NCBI RefSeq assembly: GCF_000760695.4
Contig: NZ_JHEG04000001.1
Coordinates: 242,304 to 306,303, forward strand
Source of the DNA: Tolypothrix bouteillei VB521301
GTDB taxonomy: Bacteria; Cyanobacteriota; Cyanobacteriia; Cyanobacteriales; Nostocaceae
Length of the DNA: 64,000 bases
Reading direction: 5' to 3'
In this document: positions 24,900 to 34,400 of the stretch, piece after piece
How the letters are laid out: each line of letters opens with the position of its first letter
How positions within the stretch are numbered: the first letter of the stretch is position 1
Position numbers and translations under genes: made by a program
Notes under the pieces: generated by a model
Told to the model about the DNA's origin: nothing
Seen by the model: only the letters and a program-made list of their open reading frames with translations
Databases searched by the model: none

Positions 24900-27800
24900 A
24901 TTATCCCTTGAAGGTTTTACCAGTTTTCGCTCTCGCGAAACTCTCGATTTTTCCGAACTCGATCTGTTTGCCATCACGGGACCCACAGGCGCAGGCAAAA
25001 CTTCTCTTCTGGATGCTATCACTTTTGCACTTTACGGTCATGTTGCTCGATTTGGAAAGGATGCGACTGCTAAAGAACTGGTGAGTCTTGGAAGCCAAAA
25101 TCTGAAAGTCAGTTTTCGCTTCTCAGTCCGTGGAGTGGAGTATCGCGTCACTCGGACTTGGCGGGATCGTCCTAAAACTGCTGAGAGTAAAGTTCTGTTG
25201 GAATGGCTGCAAAATGACACCTGGGAAAAATTGGAGACAAAGAATGTCACCAAGCGAATCGAGCAAGTGTTGGCGATGGATTATGAAACTTTTACTCGTG
25301 TCATTTTATTGCCTCAAGGTAAGTTTGATGAATTTATTAAAGGAAGTAAAGTTAAACGTCGGGAAATATTGCGGGATTTAGCTGGCTTTCAGATTTTTGA
25401 AAGAATGCGCCAACAAGCTCAAGGACAAGCTGATGGTTTGAAAAAGGAATATCAAATTCTCGAGCGTCAGTTGGAGGAGTTAGAGTTACCCTCAACAGAG
25501 TTATTTGCAGAAAAACAACAGCAGTGCAAAACTCTCGAACAGGGGATAGTTGGGTTGAACGAAGCAGTCTTTAAAGCACAAAAAGCGCTGGATAAAGAAG
25601 AAAGTTTGTTAAAGCAAATAGAGCGGTTAAACGAGATGCGATCGCAGTTAGAGCAACTGATTTCTCAATCTGGAAAAATTGAAGAATATAAACTACGGCT
25701 GCAACAATCTCAAGCTGCTGACCAAATTAAGGACACTTATGCTTTGGTGAAAGCTGCTAGAGAGAGATTCACAAAAGCACAGGCTGAGGTTGTTTCTACA
25801 CAAAAAAATCTCACTCAAGCCACGCAGGAATTAGAGCAAAATAAGACAAAACTTGATGAAGTTACAGAATACCAAAAACAGGTAGAAGCTCAGTTCAAGG
25901 TGAGAGAGGAAGCTTTAACCTCAGCGCGAAATTATGAAGAACAAAAACAGCAGTATCAAACGGAATTAACACGCAGCCGTCAAACACTCTCCCAAAGACA
26001 GAATAATTTAGCTTTAGCCAAGCAGGAATTAAGTAATGCTGAGAAGAAACTGCAAGCGGCTAGCCAGCAAGTTGAAGATGCGGAAAAGGAACTGACTCAA
26101 TATTCTCCAGGTGGTACTCGGTTAGATCAACTTCAGGAGGTGTCACAACGGCTTGGTTCTTATAAGTTATTACAGGAACAGACTGATAATTTTCGTCAAA
26201 AATTAGAGCAAACAATTTTAGAACGGCAAAACTTAGAGAAAAAAGCTCGGGAAAATCGGGGAAAATTAGAAAAAGCAAAATTAGTTTTACAAGAAAAGCA
26301 AAAAGTTTTACAAGAAGCTGAAGCAGCGAATCAGATCGCATTACAAAGTAACCATGCTGCTGCTTTACGTCAGACATTACATGATGGAGATAACTGTCCT
26401 GTTTGTAATGGAACATATGTAACAGCAAGCCTACTAAGTTTACCAGAGATTGAGCAAGTTGATACAACAGAATTGTTATCTCAGAAAGAGGAAGCAGAAA
26501 AAGAGTATAAGGCAATAGAGAAATCTGTTGCTATAGCCGAAACAAATTTAGAAAATGCCAAGCAAAAAGAAGTAGAAGCTCAAGAGGAATTAGCTAATTC
26601 TGAGAAGCGATTAACCAAGTTAAAACAGGAAATTAGCTCTGTACTGGAAACAGATGGTTGGGAAATCAACGCACTGAATAAAGAATTTAAAGCATTGCAA
26701 GAAAGCGATCGCTTATATCATCAAACTTTATCCAAACAAAAAGATGCAGCAGCACGGGTGCGCGAAACTCAACAAGCATTAGAAGCCACTCGCAAGACTC
26801 ATACAACAGCTGTAACAGAATGCGATCGGGCTCAACAGGAAGCCCAACGTTGGGAAAATCAATTGCAGGAAGTGGAAACAAAATTGCATGAGATTTCTGG
26901 GGGTAAATCCCATGCACAGCTGCAAACAGAATTAGAAAAAGACAAGCAGAAATTGGAAAAACAACTGAAACAGGTGACTGAGGCTTATCAAGTTGCAGAG
27001 AAAAAAGTGATTCGGTATGAAACTGAAGACAAAAAAGCTCGCGATGATGCAGATACAGCACGTCGTCAAGAACAACAGCTCGAATCCACTTGGCAAGTTG
27101 CACTTGTTTCTGAAGGGTTTACTGAGGAAAGTTTTCTAACGGCGCGGGCTGATTCCAAACAGCAAACTTTTTGGAAAGGAGAGATTTTAGATTACGATAC
27201 AGGGAAAGTGGAAATAGAAACACGAGTTGAAGAAGCCAAATCACAGGTAGGCGATCGCACCACAACCCCAGAGACCATCCAATCTTTGCGAGATGCCAAG
27301 AGTGCAGCTGATGGAGAACTCAAACAAGCACAAAATCAACTGGCTCAATTAATGGCTTGGATACAAGATGCTCGATCGAAGCAGAAGCAAGCTGAAAAAC
27401 GCCAAGAGGAATTGTCTTTAGTAAGGACACAAGCAGATACTTATACCAATCTCGCTCGCAGCCTCAAAACGGATGAATTTCAAGCTTTTGCTTTGGAACA
27501 CTTAGAAAGAGAGTTGGTAACTCGTGCAACCCATGTTTTGCAAGAACTCACAGATTCTCGCTATGCGCTGAGAATTCAAGATGGAGATTACTCGGTTGAG
27601 GATAATTGGAATGGTGGTGACTTGAGACGAGTACAAACTCTTTCAGGTGGCGAAACATTTGCTGCATCTCTTTCTATGGCACTTGCTTTGTCGGAAAAAT
27701 TATCTATGGGTGCAGAGTTAGGGAGTCTGTTTTTAGATGAAGGATTTGGAACATTGGATGCAGATACGCTAGAAACTGTCTACCAAATTTTACAATCTTT

Positions 27801-27921
27801 ACGACAGCAGGACCGATTGATTGGGGTCATTACTCATGTTAAGGCATTGGGAGAGCGATTGCCACAAGTGAAGGTTTATAAGCGTCCGGAGGGCTCAAAG
27901 ATAGAAGTTGAGATATTTTAA
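24886..27921 (+). CDS. sbcC: SbcC (Rad50-type) exonuclease ATPase subunit
   Basis: 1011 residues from ATG 24886, with AGGAG 7 nt upstream, preferred over the GTG three bases earlier. Walker A GPTGAGKTSLLDAI near residue 32, long coiled-coil arms, zinc hook CPVC at 504-507, ABC signature LSGGETFAASLSMAL, and Walker B SLFLDEGFGTLD near the end. Length and order are canonical, so the protein should be functional. It is the intact relative of the 64-bp fragment at 10432. Confidence 0.95.
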   Translation: MRALELSLEGFTSFRSRETLDFSELDLFAITGPTGAGKTSLLDAITFALYGHVARFGKDATAKELVSLGSQNLKVSFRFSVRGVEYRVTRTWRDRPKTAESKVLLEWLQNDTWEKLETKNVTKRIEQVLAMDYETFTRVILLPQGKFDEFIKGSKVKRREILRDLAGFQIFERMRQQAQGQADGLKKEYQILERQLEELELPSTELFAEKQQQCKTLEQGIVGLNEAVFKAQKALDKEESLLKQIERLNEMRSQLEQLISQSGKIEEYKLRLQQSQAADQIKDTYALVKAARERFTKAQAEVVSTQKNLTQATQELEQNKTKLDEVTEYQKQVEAQFKVREEALTSARNYEEQKQQYQTELTRSRQTLSQRQNNLALAKQELSNAEKKLQAASQQVEDAEKELTQYSPGGTRLDQLQEVSQRLGSYKLLQEQTDNFRQKLEQTILERQNLEKKARENRGKLEKAKLVLQEKQKVLQEAEAANQIALQSNHAAALRQTLHDGDNCPVCNGTYVTASLLSLPEIEQVDTTELLSQKEEAEKEYKAIEKSVAIAETNLENAKQKEVEAQEELANSEKRLTKLKQEISSVLETDGWEINALNKEFKALQESDRLYHQTLSKQKDAAARVRETQQALEATRKTHTTAVTECDRAQQEAQRWENQLQEVETKLHEISGGKSHAQLQTELEKDKQKLEKQLKQVTEAYQVAEKKVIRYETEDKKARDDADTARRQEQQLESTWQVALVSEGFTEESFLTARADSKQQTFWKGEILDYDTGKVEIETRVEEAKSQVGDRTTTPETIQSLRDAKSAADGELKQAQNQLAQLMAWIQDARSKQKQAEKRQEELSLVRTQADTYTNLARSLKTDEFQAFALEHLERELVTRATHVLQELTDSRYALRIQDGDYSVEDNWNGGDLRRVQTLSGGETFAASLSMALALSEKLSMGAELGSLFLDEGFGTLDADTLETVYQILQSLRQQDRLIGVITHVKALGERLPQVKVYKRPEGSKIEVEIF

Positions 27922-28148
27922 TAGAAATACAATCTCTGCTTTTCTCTTTGTGTTCTCTGCCTTTGGCATGCATAAATAAATAGACATCTCCAAAAAACGG
28001 TGTAAAGACGCGCTGAATGAAAGCGTCTCTACCAAAAAACTTGAAGTCACAATATGCTACGATCGGCTGAACTGAAAGGAAAAATTGACTGTTTTCCCAG
28101 TTCAGCTAAGCCAAACAAGCCACTTGCGTAACCGTACTAGAAAAGGCT

Positions 28149-28994
28149 ATGTCCCCAGATACCACAACCAAAGCGGAGACAAAATGGCCACAGGTTGAGC
28201 CATATGAAGTGCCAACACCACCGACAAATTTGATATTTGATGATGGAGAACCATTGGAAAGTAATCGCCACAGGATTGCCATAAATGTTTTGATTGAATC
28301 AGCGCAAGCGGCTCTCAGTGGACGAGAGGATTTTTTTGTAGGTGGCAATATGTTCGTCTACTACAGCAGCTTGCAGGTATTGAATCGCGATTTTCGCGGA
28401 CCGGATGTTTTTGTGGTGCTGGATGTAGATGGGAAGCGCGATCGCCAAGGCTGGGTAGTATGGGAAGAAGAGGGGCGCTATCCCGATGTAATTATTGAGT
28501 TACTATCACCCAGCACAGCACGCGTAGACCGCGAGGAAAAGAAGCACTTGTATGAGCGAACATTCCACACAGCGGGTTACTTCATCTTCGATCCGTTCGA
28601 TCCTCAATCTCTGGAAGGTTGGCAATTGGACAACAAGCAACGCTATCAACCGCTAGAGGCTAATGAGTTGGGTTGGCTGTGGTGCGAAACTTTACAGCTA
28701 TGGTTGGGGACATGGGAAGGACAGATTCGTCGCGAACCCGCGCAAGGTACGTGTCACTGGTTGCGGTTGTTTGACCAACAAAAGAATTTAATCTTGTTAC
28801 CAGAAGAAATAGCCGAACAAGAGCAGCAACGAGTAGCACAAGAGCAGCAACGAGCCGAGCAAGAGCAGCAACGAGCCGAACAAGAGCGACAGCGAGCCGA
28901 GCAAGAGCAGCAACGAGCTGAACAAGAGCGACAGCGAGCCGAACGGCTAGCAGCACGATTGCGGGAGCTAGGAGAAGATCCAGATGCTATCTAG
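28149..28994 (+). CDS. Uma2-family (DUF820) putative endonuclease with glutamine-rich coiled-coil tail
   Basis: 281 residues. Residues 20-200 show the Uma2 PD-(D/E)XK fold: RGPDVFVVLDVD, RYPDVIIELLSPSTARVDREEKKHLYE. The family is greatly expanded in cyanobacteria and has unknown substrates; it may be associated with transposable elements. The tail (about 225-270) repeats the unit EQ(E/Q)RQRAEQ, encoded by 21-nt tandem repeats (GAGCAGCAACGAGCCGAACAA type), so it is a long charged helix whose repeat number probably varies between strains. It stands alone downstream of sbcC. Confidence 0.88.
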   Translation: MSPDTTTKAETKWPQVEPYEVPTPPTNLIFDDGEPLESNRHRIAINVLIESAQAALSGREDFFVGGNMFVYYSSLQVLNRDFRGPDVFVVLDVDGKRDRQGWVVWEEEGRYPDVIIELLSPSTARVDREEKKHLYERTFHTAGYFIFDPFDPQSLEGWQLDNKQRYQPLEANELGWLWCETLQLWLGTWEGQIRREPAQGTCHWLRLFDQQKNLILLPEEIAEQEQQRVAQEQQRAEQEQQRAEQERQRAEQEQQRAEQERQRAERLAARLRELGEDPDAI

Positions 28995-29265
28995 ATTCTT
29001 ACTGAATCAGAGTGAAGACTGCTAATGGCTAATAGCTACTCCCTTTCCGCCGGAAGATTACCTATTTAAATGAACCGCAAAGACCAGCCAGTGCGTTGCG
29101 GGGGTTCCCCCCGTTGTTCGCGCAGCGTCTCCGTAGGAGATAGCATCTGGCGTCGCAAAGAGCAAGGGAGTAAGAGGAAAAGCAGATCTGCAATTTTAGA
29201 GCACCGAAGGGAGTAATGGTCAACAAGCCATTAGCTATTAGCCATTAGCCATTAGCCATTAGCAA
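28995..29265. repeat. Intergenic region made of dispersed repeats
   Basis: Contains AAGACTGCTAATGGCTAATAG, a GTGCGTTGCGGGGGTTCCCC segment that also occurs near the right end of TnpB element 1, a CGTCTCCGTAGGAG palindrome, and a TTAGCCAT run directly abutting the next gene. No gene is seen. Confidence 0.55.
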
Positions 29266-32200
29266 TCATTCCCACGCTTGTAATTGCTGGCTGGCATTGC
29301 GAAGTAAAGCATTCAGTTGTTCGCGACGAGTTTCAAAATTAGCAGCAATGGTTAGGAGTGCAATACCCACAAGCAAGCCGACAACCCATTTAAAAAATGA
29401 ATATTGCAAACTCAACAGCACCAGTTGATAGAAACTCGTGATGAAAAAAGCAGTCACCCCAATATAAAGAAAAGCTCTGATTCGCAATCCCAATCCTGCA
29501 AAGATAGCAATGAGACTGAAAATTCCAGGGATGAATGGCTCATTCCGCGCAAAAATAACCGCCCAACCACAAATGATACCGCAACCTAGAAGCCGCAGAA
29601 GATGACGGTTGGCTTTCTTGCTTGGTAATTTCAAATCGGGGTTAAATTGAGCAATGTACAGCAGCGATAAAGCAATTGGTGTCACGTACCACAAACCCCC
29701 TGTAAAATTGAGAGCTATAAACCAACGGAACAATGCCCAATTTGCCAAAGCTAGGCTGATATATATCGAGCGGAATTTATTATCAATTTTGGCAACAATG
29801 GCATAAAAACCTGCAGCAACGAGCAAGCTGATTGGGAAAACTTCTACTTTGGTTTGCCATAAAAATATTAGCGGTAGCAAGTATGCCGCTCTGCGCCAAG
29901 GTGTTCGATCCCACCCCCAAGTTTCCCAAGGCAAAATGTAGAGAAAGTAAGCAACAATTGATGCGATCGCACCTTCCCATGGCAGCAACTGTTTCTCTAG
30001 CAATTCTAGTATTGGAGTGTCTGGTGCAAAAACCCTCAAACAAGCGATTTGGAGCAACCCAACATAAACCCAAATGGAAGATAAAGGGATTGCTTTCTCT
30101 GGAGTCTTTTCCGAGTGAGTTCTACCTTGAAAAATGGCATAACGAATTAAAAATAATCCCGTTCCCAAACCGAGGGTTTTTGCTTCTACAGGGCTAAAAC
30201 AAGCAGCAACTAACAAACTACTGCTGACAACCCAGTGAATGTGAGCAACTATGTTGAGTTCTTGAGTTGTTAAACGCAAGTAATTCAACAGCCAAGGTGA
30301 AAGAACGCGATAGGCATACATAATACCAGTTCCCAGAACAGACATGGCAATAAAACCATCACCATATGCTCCGGACGATGCTTGTAAGAGTTGGTACAAC
30401 AAAAGTTCGTATGCGGAAACCGAAACGCCAATCAGCCCCAAGTAAACCAATGGTTTGTATTTTTGGTGGCGTCTCCCCACACCAATAGCAATCAAAGCCA
30501 CAGCAAAGGATGATAAACCCGTCCAGTTGGTCAAGGTTTGGGAGCGTAACAAAACCCCAAAAATCCCGTACACTAAGGGCAAAATATGCCAGCGGTTGGG
30601 TAGTTTTGCTAATTGGTGTCGCCTTTGCCACCACTCCCCTAAAAGTTGAGTCATCAAGCCTAAGGCTACATTGGCGATCGCAATCTGGATAAGAGAATGT
30701 TCGCCAAAACCAAGTAACCCAGCAATGAGTAATTCCAAACACCAACCAATGCCATAAAATCCCCAATCATTGGGTTGCCGCCAGCTACGATATACAATTG
30801 CTGATAACACGATCGCACTGGAAATTAAATACAACAATCCCGGCTCAACAAGGTTTTGGTAGACTAGCAGGGAGTGAGCACTGAGTAAGAATAACTCAGC
30901 ACCGCACAGCGCGATCGCCCACCCATCAAATGCGATCGCGTAAATTTGTCGCAAAGTTGAAGAAGCCACGGGGCTTTCTTTATTCTCAGTGTCAACGCGT
31001 TTTTGTGTGTTTTTCTTATCAAAGAATGACCGCAATATCCACAAGATAGCAATCATCGCTGCCCCTACCAAAAACCCGCCTGGGACTGATAGTCTTGGGA
31101 AACCAGGTACTCCTTGCCATAACAAGGCTGCGATCGCACCCAACCCATAACCTACAGTCATGACTGCCCATGATTTTTGCCGCAAGTAATACGTGTTGAC
31201 AAACATCAAAGTCGTGGCGACAGCCAAACCAATTAACCGACCTCCAGTTAAAGGCAAAGTCAGTAACTGAACAAGCCCTAAACTACCAATACTCAACCAA
31301 ATGTTAGAGATGGAACGCCATGCAACGCGGGTTTTTGTTTTATACCCCCAACTTGCAAGACCCGTTAGTGTCATTGGAGTTGCCAGCCAAAGAAGACCCC
31401 ACGTTTCACTGCCATTACCAGAACCAATCCAGGCGGGATTTGCATTTCCCCACAGTAGAACGTAGCTGAGCACCGCTAAAGCGATACCCATATGCCAAGC
31501 ACTGCGTTGCCAGATTTCATACCCCGGACTCAACAACCACTCTGCGATCGCAATAACTAACAAAAGACTTGCCCAAGCTTCGTGAGTTAAAGTTGGCAAT
31601 AGGCGATCGACAACCGAGCAAATTGTCAGCACAAGAGATATCTGAGTCATGTATACCAAATAATCTCTTGTGCGAGGGTGTTTTTGACTGACTCTCCATA
31701 AAGTTATTGTGGATAAAACTAAATTGACAGAACGCAATGTTGGATTTGCCAACCCGATCGCAGTCAGTAGAAGCCCAAATAGCAATGCCAGCAGTTCTGC
31801 AAAATGAGCCAATTTCGCCTTCTGGACGCGGTAAAACCTACGCGCCAACACCAACATAAAAATGACGTAGGGAAATAGCGCCACACTCAATAATTCCCAA
31901 GGTGCATTCAGGGAACCTACGAGTTGAGTTGCTTGAGTGACAAGACTTTGCTGGAAATTGTCCGGTACTAACCGCCAAAAGAGCCAAATTGTCTCCAGCC
32001 CAATAACAAAAATTGCTCCCACATCTGCTCTGACACCACCGTGTTGCAAGCGACGGTTGAAAAACCACAAACCCAAGCAACTCACGGCTGTCGCTTGCCA
32101 GGGAAATGGTGAACCCACTGATACCAACCATCCCAGCAATAATAAGATACCGCCAAGGGGTTCCCAAGCGAGATGAGAGGGCGGGGATGGGAAATCCCCT

Positions 32201-33291
32201 TTGGGTTTGGGGGTTGGGGGGGATGACAACCAAGTCACCAACCAACCGCAAATGCCAAGCGCCAATCCTAGTTGCTGAATATCGACTTTGGCAATGAATA
32301 TTGCTCTTCCCAAGAGTACGATTAAGGCATAAATAATAACGATTGTATATAAATTGATACTGGCTTCTTTTGCTTGGGTAGGCGGAGAACTATCACTTTT
32401 TTGTTGAACGGGAGGCGAATTTTTTTCAGTATTATCCTGAGAGGAGGGATTGACCGGACTTGAGGAATTCTTCTGGTAATGAGCGCGATAAATACTAGCG
32501 ATCGCCGTTCCTATAGTTGCAAAATATACTGCAATAAGAGGCAGTCCCAGTAATTGCCAACCCCAATGCAAGTACGATAGCCCTAAGATATTTAATAAAA
32601 TTGATTTTGAAATTTTCTTTTTAGTTGCAAAGACTTGATTGTGCGTGGATAAGGCGGTGATAGCTGTCAGAACAGTCGAAGCTATAGCAATAACAATCCA
32701 ATTCAGGGGATTTCGCCACAGTTGAAAACTATCTATTGCCCAGAAGTTTACTGGTACCAACAAAAGAGTCACAATCAGCAACGCTCGAGTTGTCAGGCTT
32801 AAATTAGATTGTTTGCCAGTCCAAAAACTAACTCCCCAAAAACTTAGGGTATAGGCAAGCAAAACTCCATATTGCCCCGAGGCGGGAAACTTATCCCATT
32901 GGCTAGCAGCAAGTACCCCAGAAGACAACACAACTAAGAACATCCCTAAAAACAGCAGCCAACGGACGCTTAATTCTTCTCCGAGCGACTGTAGCATTTG
33001 GGCAAGAATGTTGGGTTTTTGAGGTATGGGTCGTTTTGCTGGCGGTGGAGGTGTTACGCGTAACTTCTCTATATTGTTATAGGCGACTGGTTTTTGTGGT
33101 TTCGGTAATGTCTGAGGTTGCAATACCACGCGACATACCAAGTGTTCCTGACAAATCTGCCGAACTTGAGCATCAGATATCAAACCCATGTCCAGCCATA
33201 AATCGAGCCCTTGCAGTAATTCTGGATGAGTCGATGGCAGTCGAAGTTCTATTTTAAGCGGAGGATCGAGGTTTGGTGACATAAGCAGCAC
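29266..33291 (-). CDS. Very large polytopic membrane protein of unknown function
   Basis: 1341 residues. The first 100 are soluble (LPSTHPELLQGLDLWLDMGLISDAQVRQIC, a DUF2157-like start that often precedes multi-spanning membrane domains), followed from about residue 110 to the end by around 35-40 hydrophobic segments with short loops; one long hydrophilic insert (about 270-310, KNSSSPVNPSSQDN...) splits them. No transport motif is recognisable. It is likely an inner-membrane or thylakoid protein and appears to be monocistronic. Such giant proteins are common but uncharacterised in cyanobacteria. Confidence 0.75.
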   Translation of the reverse strand: MLLMSPNLDPPLKIELRLPSTHPELLQGLDLWLDMGLISDAQVRQICQEHLVCRVVLQPQTLPKPQKPVAYNNIEKLRVTPPPPAKRPIPQKPNILAQMLQSLGEELSVRWLLFLGMFLVVLSSGVLAASQWDKFPASGQYGVLLAYTLSFWGVSFWTGKQSNLSLTTRALLIVTLLLVPVNFWAIDSFQLWRNPLNWIVIAIASTVLTAITALSTHNQVFATKKKISKSILLNILGLSYLHWGWQLLGLPLIAVYFATIGTAIASIYRAHYQKNSSSPVNPSSQDNTEKNSPPVQQKSDSSPPTQAKEASINLYTIVIIYALIVLLGRAIFIAKVDIQQLGLALGICGWLVTWLSSPPTPKPKGDFPSPPSHLAWEPLGGILLLLGWLVSVGSPFPWQATAVSCLGLWFFNRRLQHGGVRADVGAIFVIGLETIWLFWRLVPDNFQQSLVTQATQLVGSLNAPWELLSVALFPYVIFMLVLARRFYRVQKAKLAHFAELLALLFGLLLTAIGLANPTLRSVNLVLSTITLWRVSQKHPRTRDYLVYMTQISLVLTICSVVDRLLPTLTHEAWASLLLVIAIAEWLLSPGYEIWQRSAWHMGIALAVLSYVLLWGNANPAWIGSGNGSETWGLLWLATPMTLTGLASWGYKTKTRVAWRSISNIWLSIGSLGLVQLLTLPLTGGRLIGLAVATTLMFVNTYYLRQKSWAVMTVGYGLGAIAALLWQGVPGFPRLSVPGGFLVGAAMIAILWILRSFFDKKNTQKRVDTENKESPVASSTLRQIYAIAFDGWAIALCGAELFLLSAHSLLVYQNLVEPGLLYLISSAIVLSAIVYRSWRQPNDWGFYGIGWCLELLIAGLLGFGEHSLIQIAIANVALGLMTQLLGEWWQRRHQLAKLPNRWHILPLVYGIFGVLLRSQTLTNWTGLSSFAVALIAIGVGRRHQKYKPLVYLGLIGVSVSAYELLLYQLLQASSGAYGDGFIAMSVLGTGIMYAYRVLSPWLLNYLRLTTQELNIVAHIHWVVSSSLLVAACFSPVEAKTLGLGTGLFLIRYAIFQGRTHSEKTPEKAIPLSSIWVYVGLLQIACLRVFAPDTPILELLEKQLLPWEGAIASIVAYFLYILPWETWGWDRTPWRRAAYLLPLIFLWQTKVEVFPISLLVAAGFYAIVAKIDNKFRSIYISLALANWALFRWFIALNFTGGLWYVTPIALSLLYIAQFNPDLKLPSKKANRHLLRLLGCGIICGWAVIFARNEPFIPGIFSLIAIFAGLGLRIRAFLYIGVTAFFITSFYQLVLLSLQYSFFKWVVGLLVGIALLTIAANFETRREQLNALLRNASQQLQAWE

Positions 33292-33562
33292 GCTAATGGC
33301 GCGACACTTACATCATCTTTGTGATTTAGGTAAATGTGCCACTATTTTGTGCCAGTTAATTCACTGAAAGATGTAAATTTTTGTAATACGGCTTGAGCTA
33401 TTAAGCTTCGCTTATCGCGAAGCGCAAGCTGAAAGAGTGCTTATCAACACTCTTGGTGCTCTACCCATGTTGATAAATTTTTACTATCAATGGCGTTTTT
33501 GTAGTAATCTTTCAAAAACTAACGCGCTTAGCTGAAACGTTAGAGATAGCACTAAACGTTTC

Positions 33563-34300
33563 TCAATACTTAATAGAAATTAGTTTTTCAAAATCCCGAT
33601 CGTCAAAACTTTGCTGTTTTTTGGAATACTTACCACAGACATCATAGTATACTTTATTTCTTTGTATCTTGAATAAATACCCTTCTATTTCGTCTGGTAA
33701 CTGTTTAAGTTTAAACACTATTTTATTAGTTGTATATCTAGCATACTTATTAACAAGATAAGCAAAGCTTTCAAAATTCCCATTTTGAGCTTTTTCAAAT
33801 TCTAATAAATTAGAATCAGTCACATTACTTTTTTTTTGAATCAATTCTTCTACATCTCTAATATTTTTGAGGTGATTAATTTTAAAATTACTATCTTCTC
33901 CAGTAAATGCTATAGTTTCATGGTAATTATATAAGATTCCAAGATCGCAACCAGTTTTTGTTAAATATCTTTGTATCTGATCGTAATGATTTAGCAAATT
34001 CGCATCTTCTCGTTTTACTTCCACAATGAGCAGAGGATTCTGATGAGGCTTAAAGCTATCATTGATTTGTTTTCTATATATTTCTATATCATGATTGTTG
34101 GATTCGACTTTAATACTAATATTCAAGGGAAATAATCCAGTTTCTTTAATTAAAAAAATCAGAAATATTTGCCTGACTAACTCTTCTGGTCTTCCATTAA
34201 TAGGTATTTCTATTTCTCTAATTAAACATTTTGTATATTTTTTATGATTTTTTGTATATATATCAAGCTTTCGATAAATTTCTTCATTTATACAATACAT
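33563..34300 (-). CDS. HsdR_N-like PD-(D/E)XK nuclease
   Basis: About 245 residues from ATG 34300; the frame is open to a TTG at 34348 but no ribosome-binding site supports it. IPINGRPEELVRQIFLIFLI gives the first acidic residue, IEIYRKQ the region before the core, and NPLLIVEVKRED the E-x-K catalytic strand of the type I restriction HsdR N-terminal nuclease fold; QIQRYLTKTGCDLGILYNYH completes it. The rest (about 130 residues) is charged and AT-rich in DNA. It follows the GTPase gene by about 50-100 bp on the same strand, with equally low G+C. I infer the DNA-cleaving effector of a two-gene defence cassette. Confidence 0.75.
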   Translation of the reverse strand: MYCINEEIYRKLDIYTKNHKKYTKCLIREIEIPINGRPEELVRQIFLIFLIKETGLFPLNISIKVESNNHDIEIYRKQINDSFKPHQNPLLIVEVKREDANLLNHYDQIQRYLTKTGCDLGILYNYHETIAFTGEDSNFKINHLKNIRDVEELIQKKSNVTDSNLLEFEKAQNGNFESFAYLVNKYARYTTNKIVFKLKQLPDEIEGYLFKIQRNKVYYDVCGKYSKKQQSFDDRDFEKLISIKY

Positions 34301-34400
34301 AAAAATTTTAGAATTATCTAATGGTGAGGGAGTGTTTAAAGGACACAACTAAATATATTGTGCCCCGAGCTATGTATTAACTGTGGAATTGATAACTTTT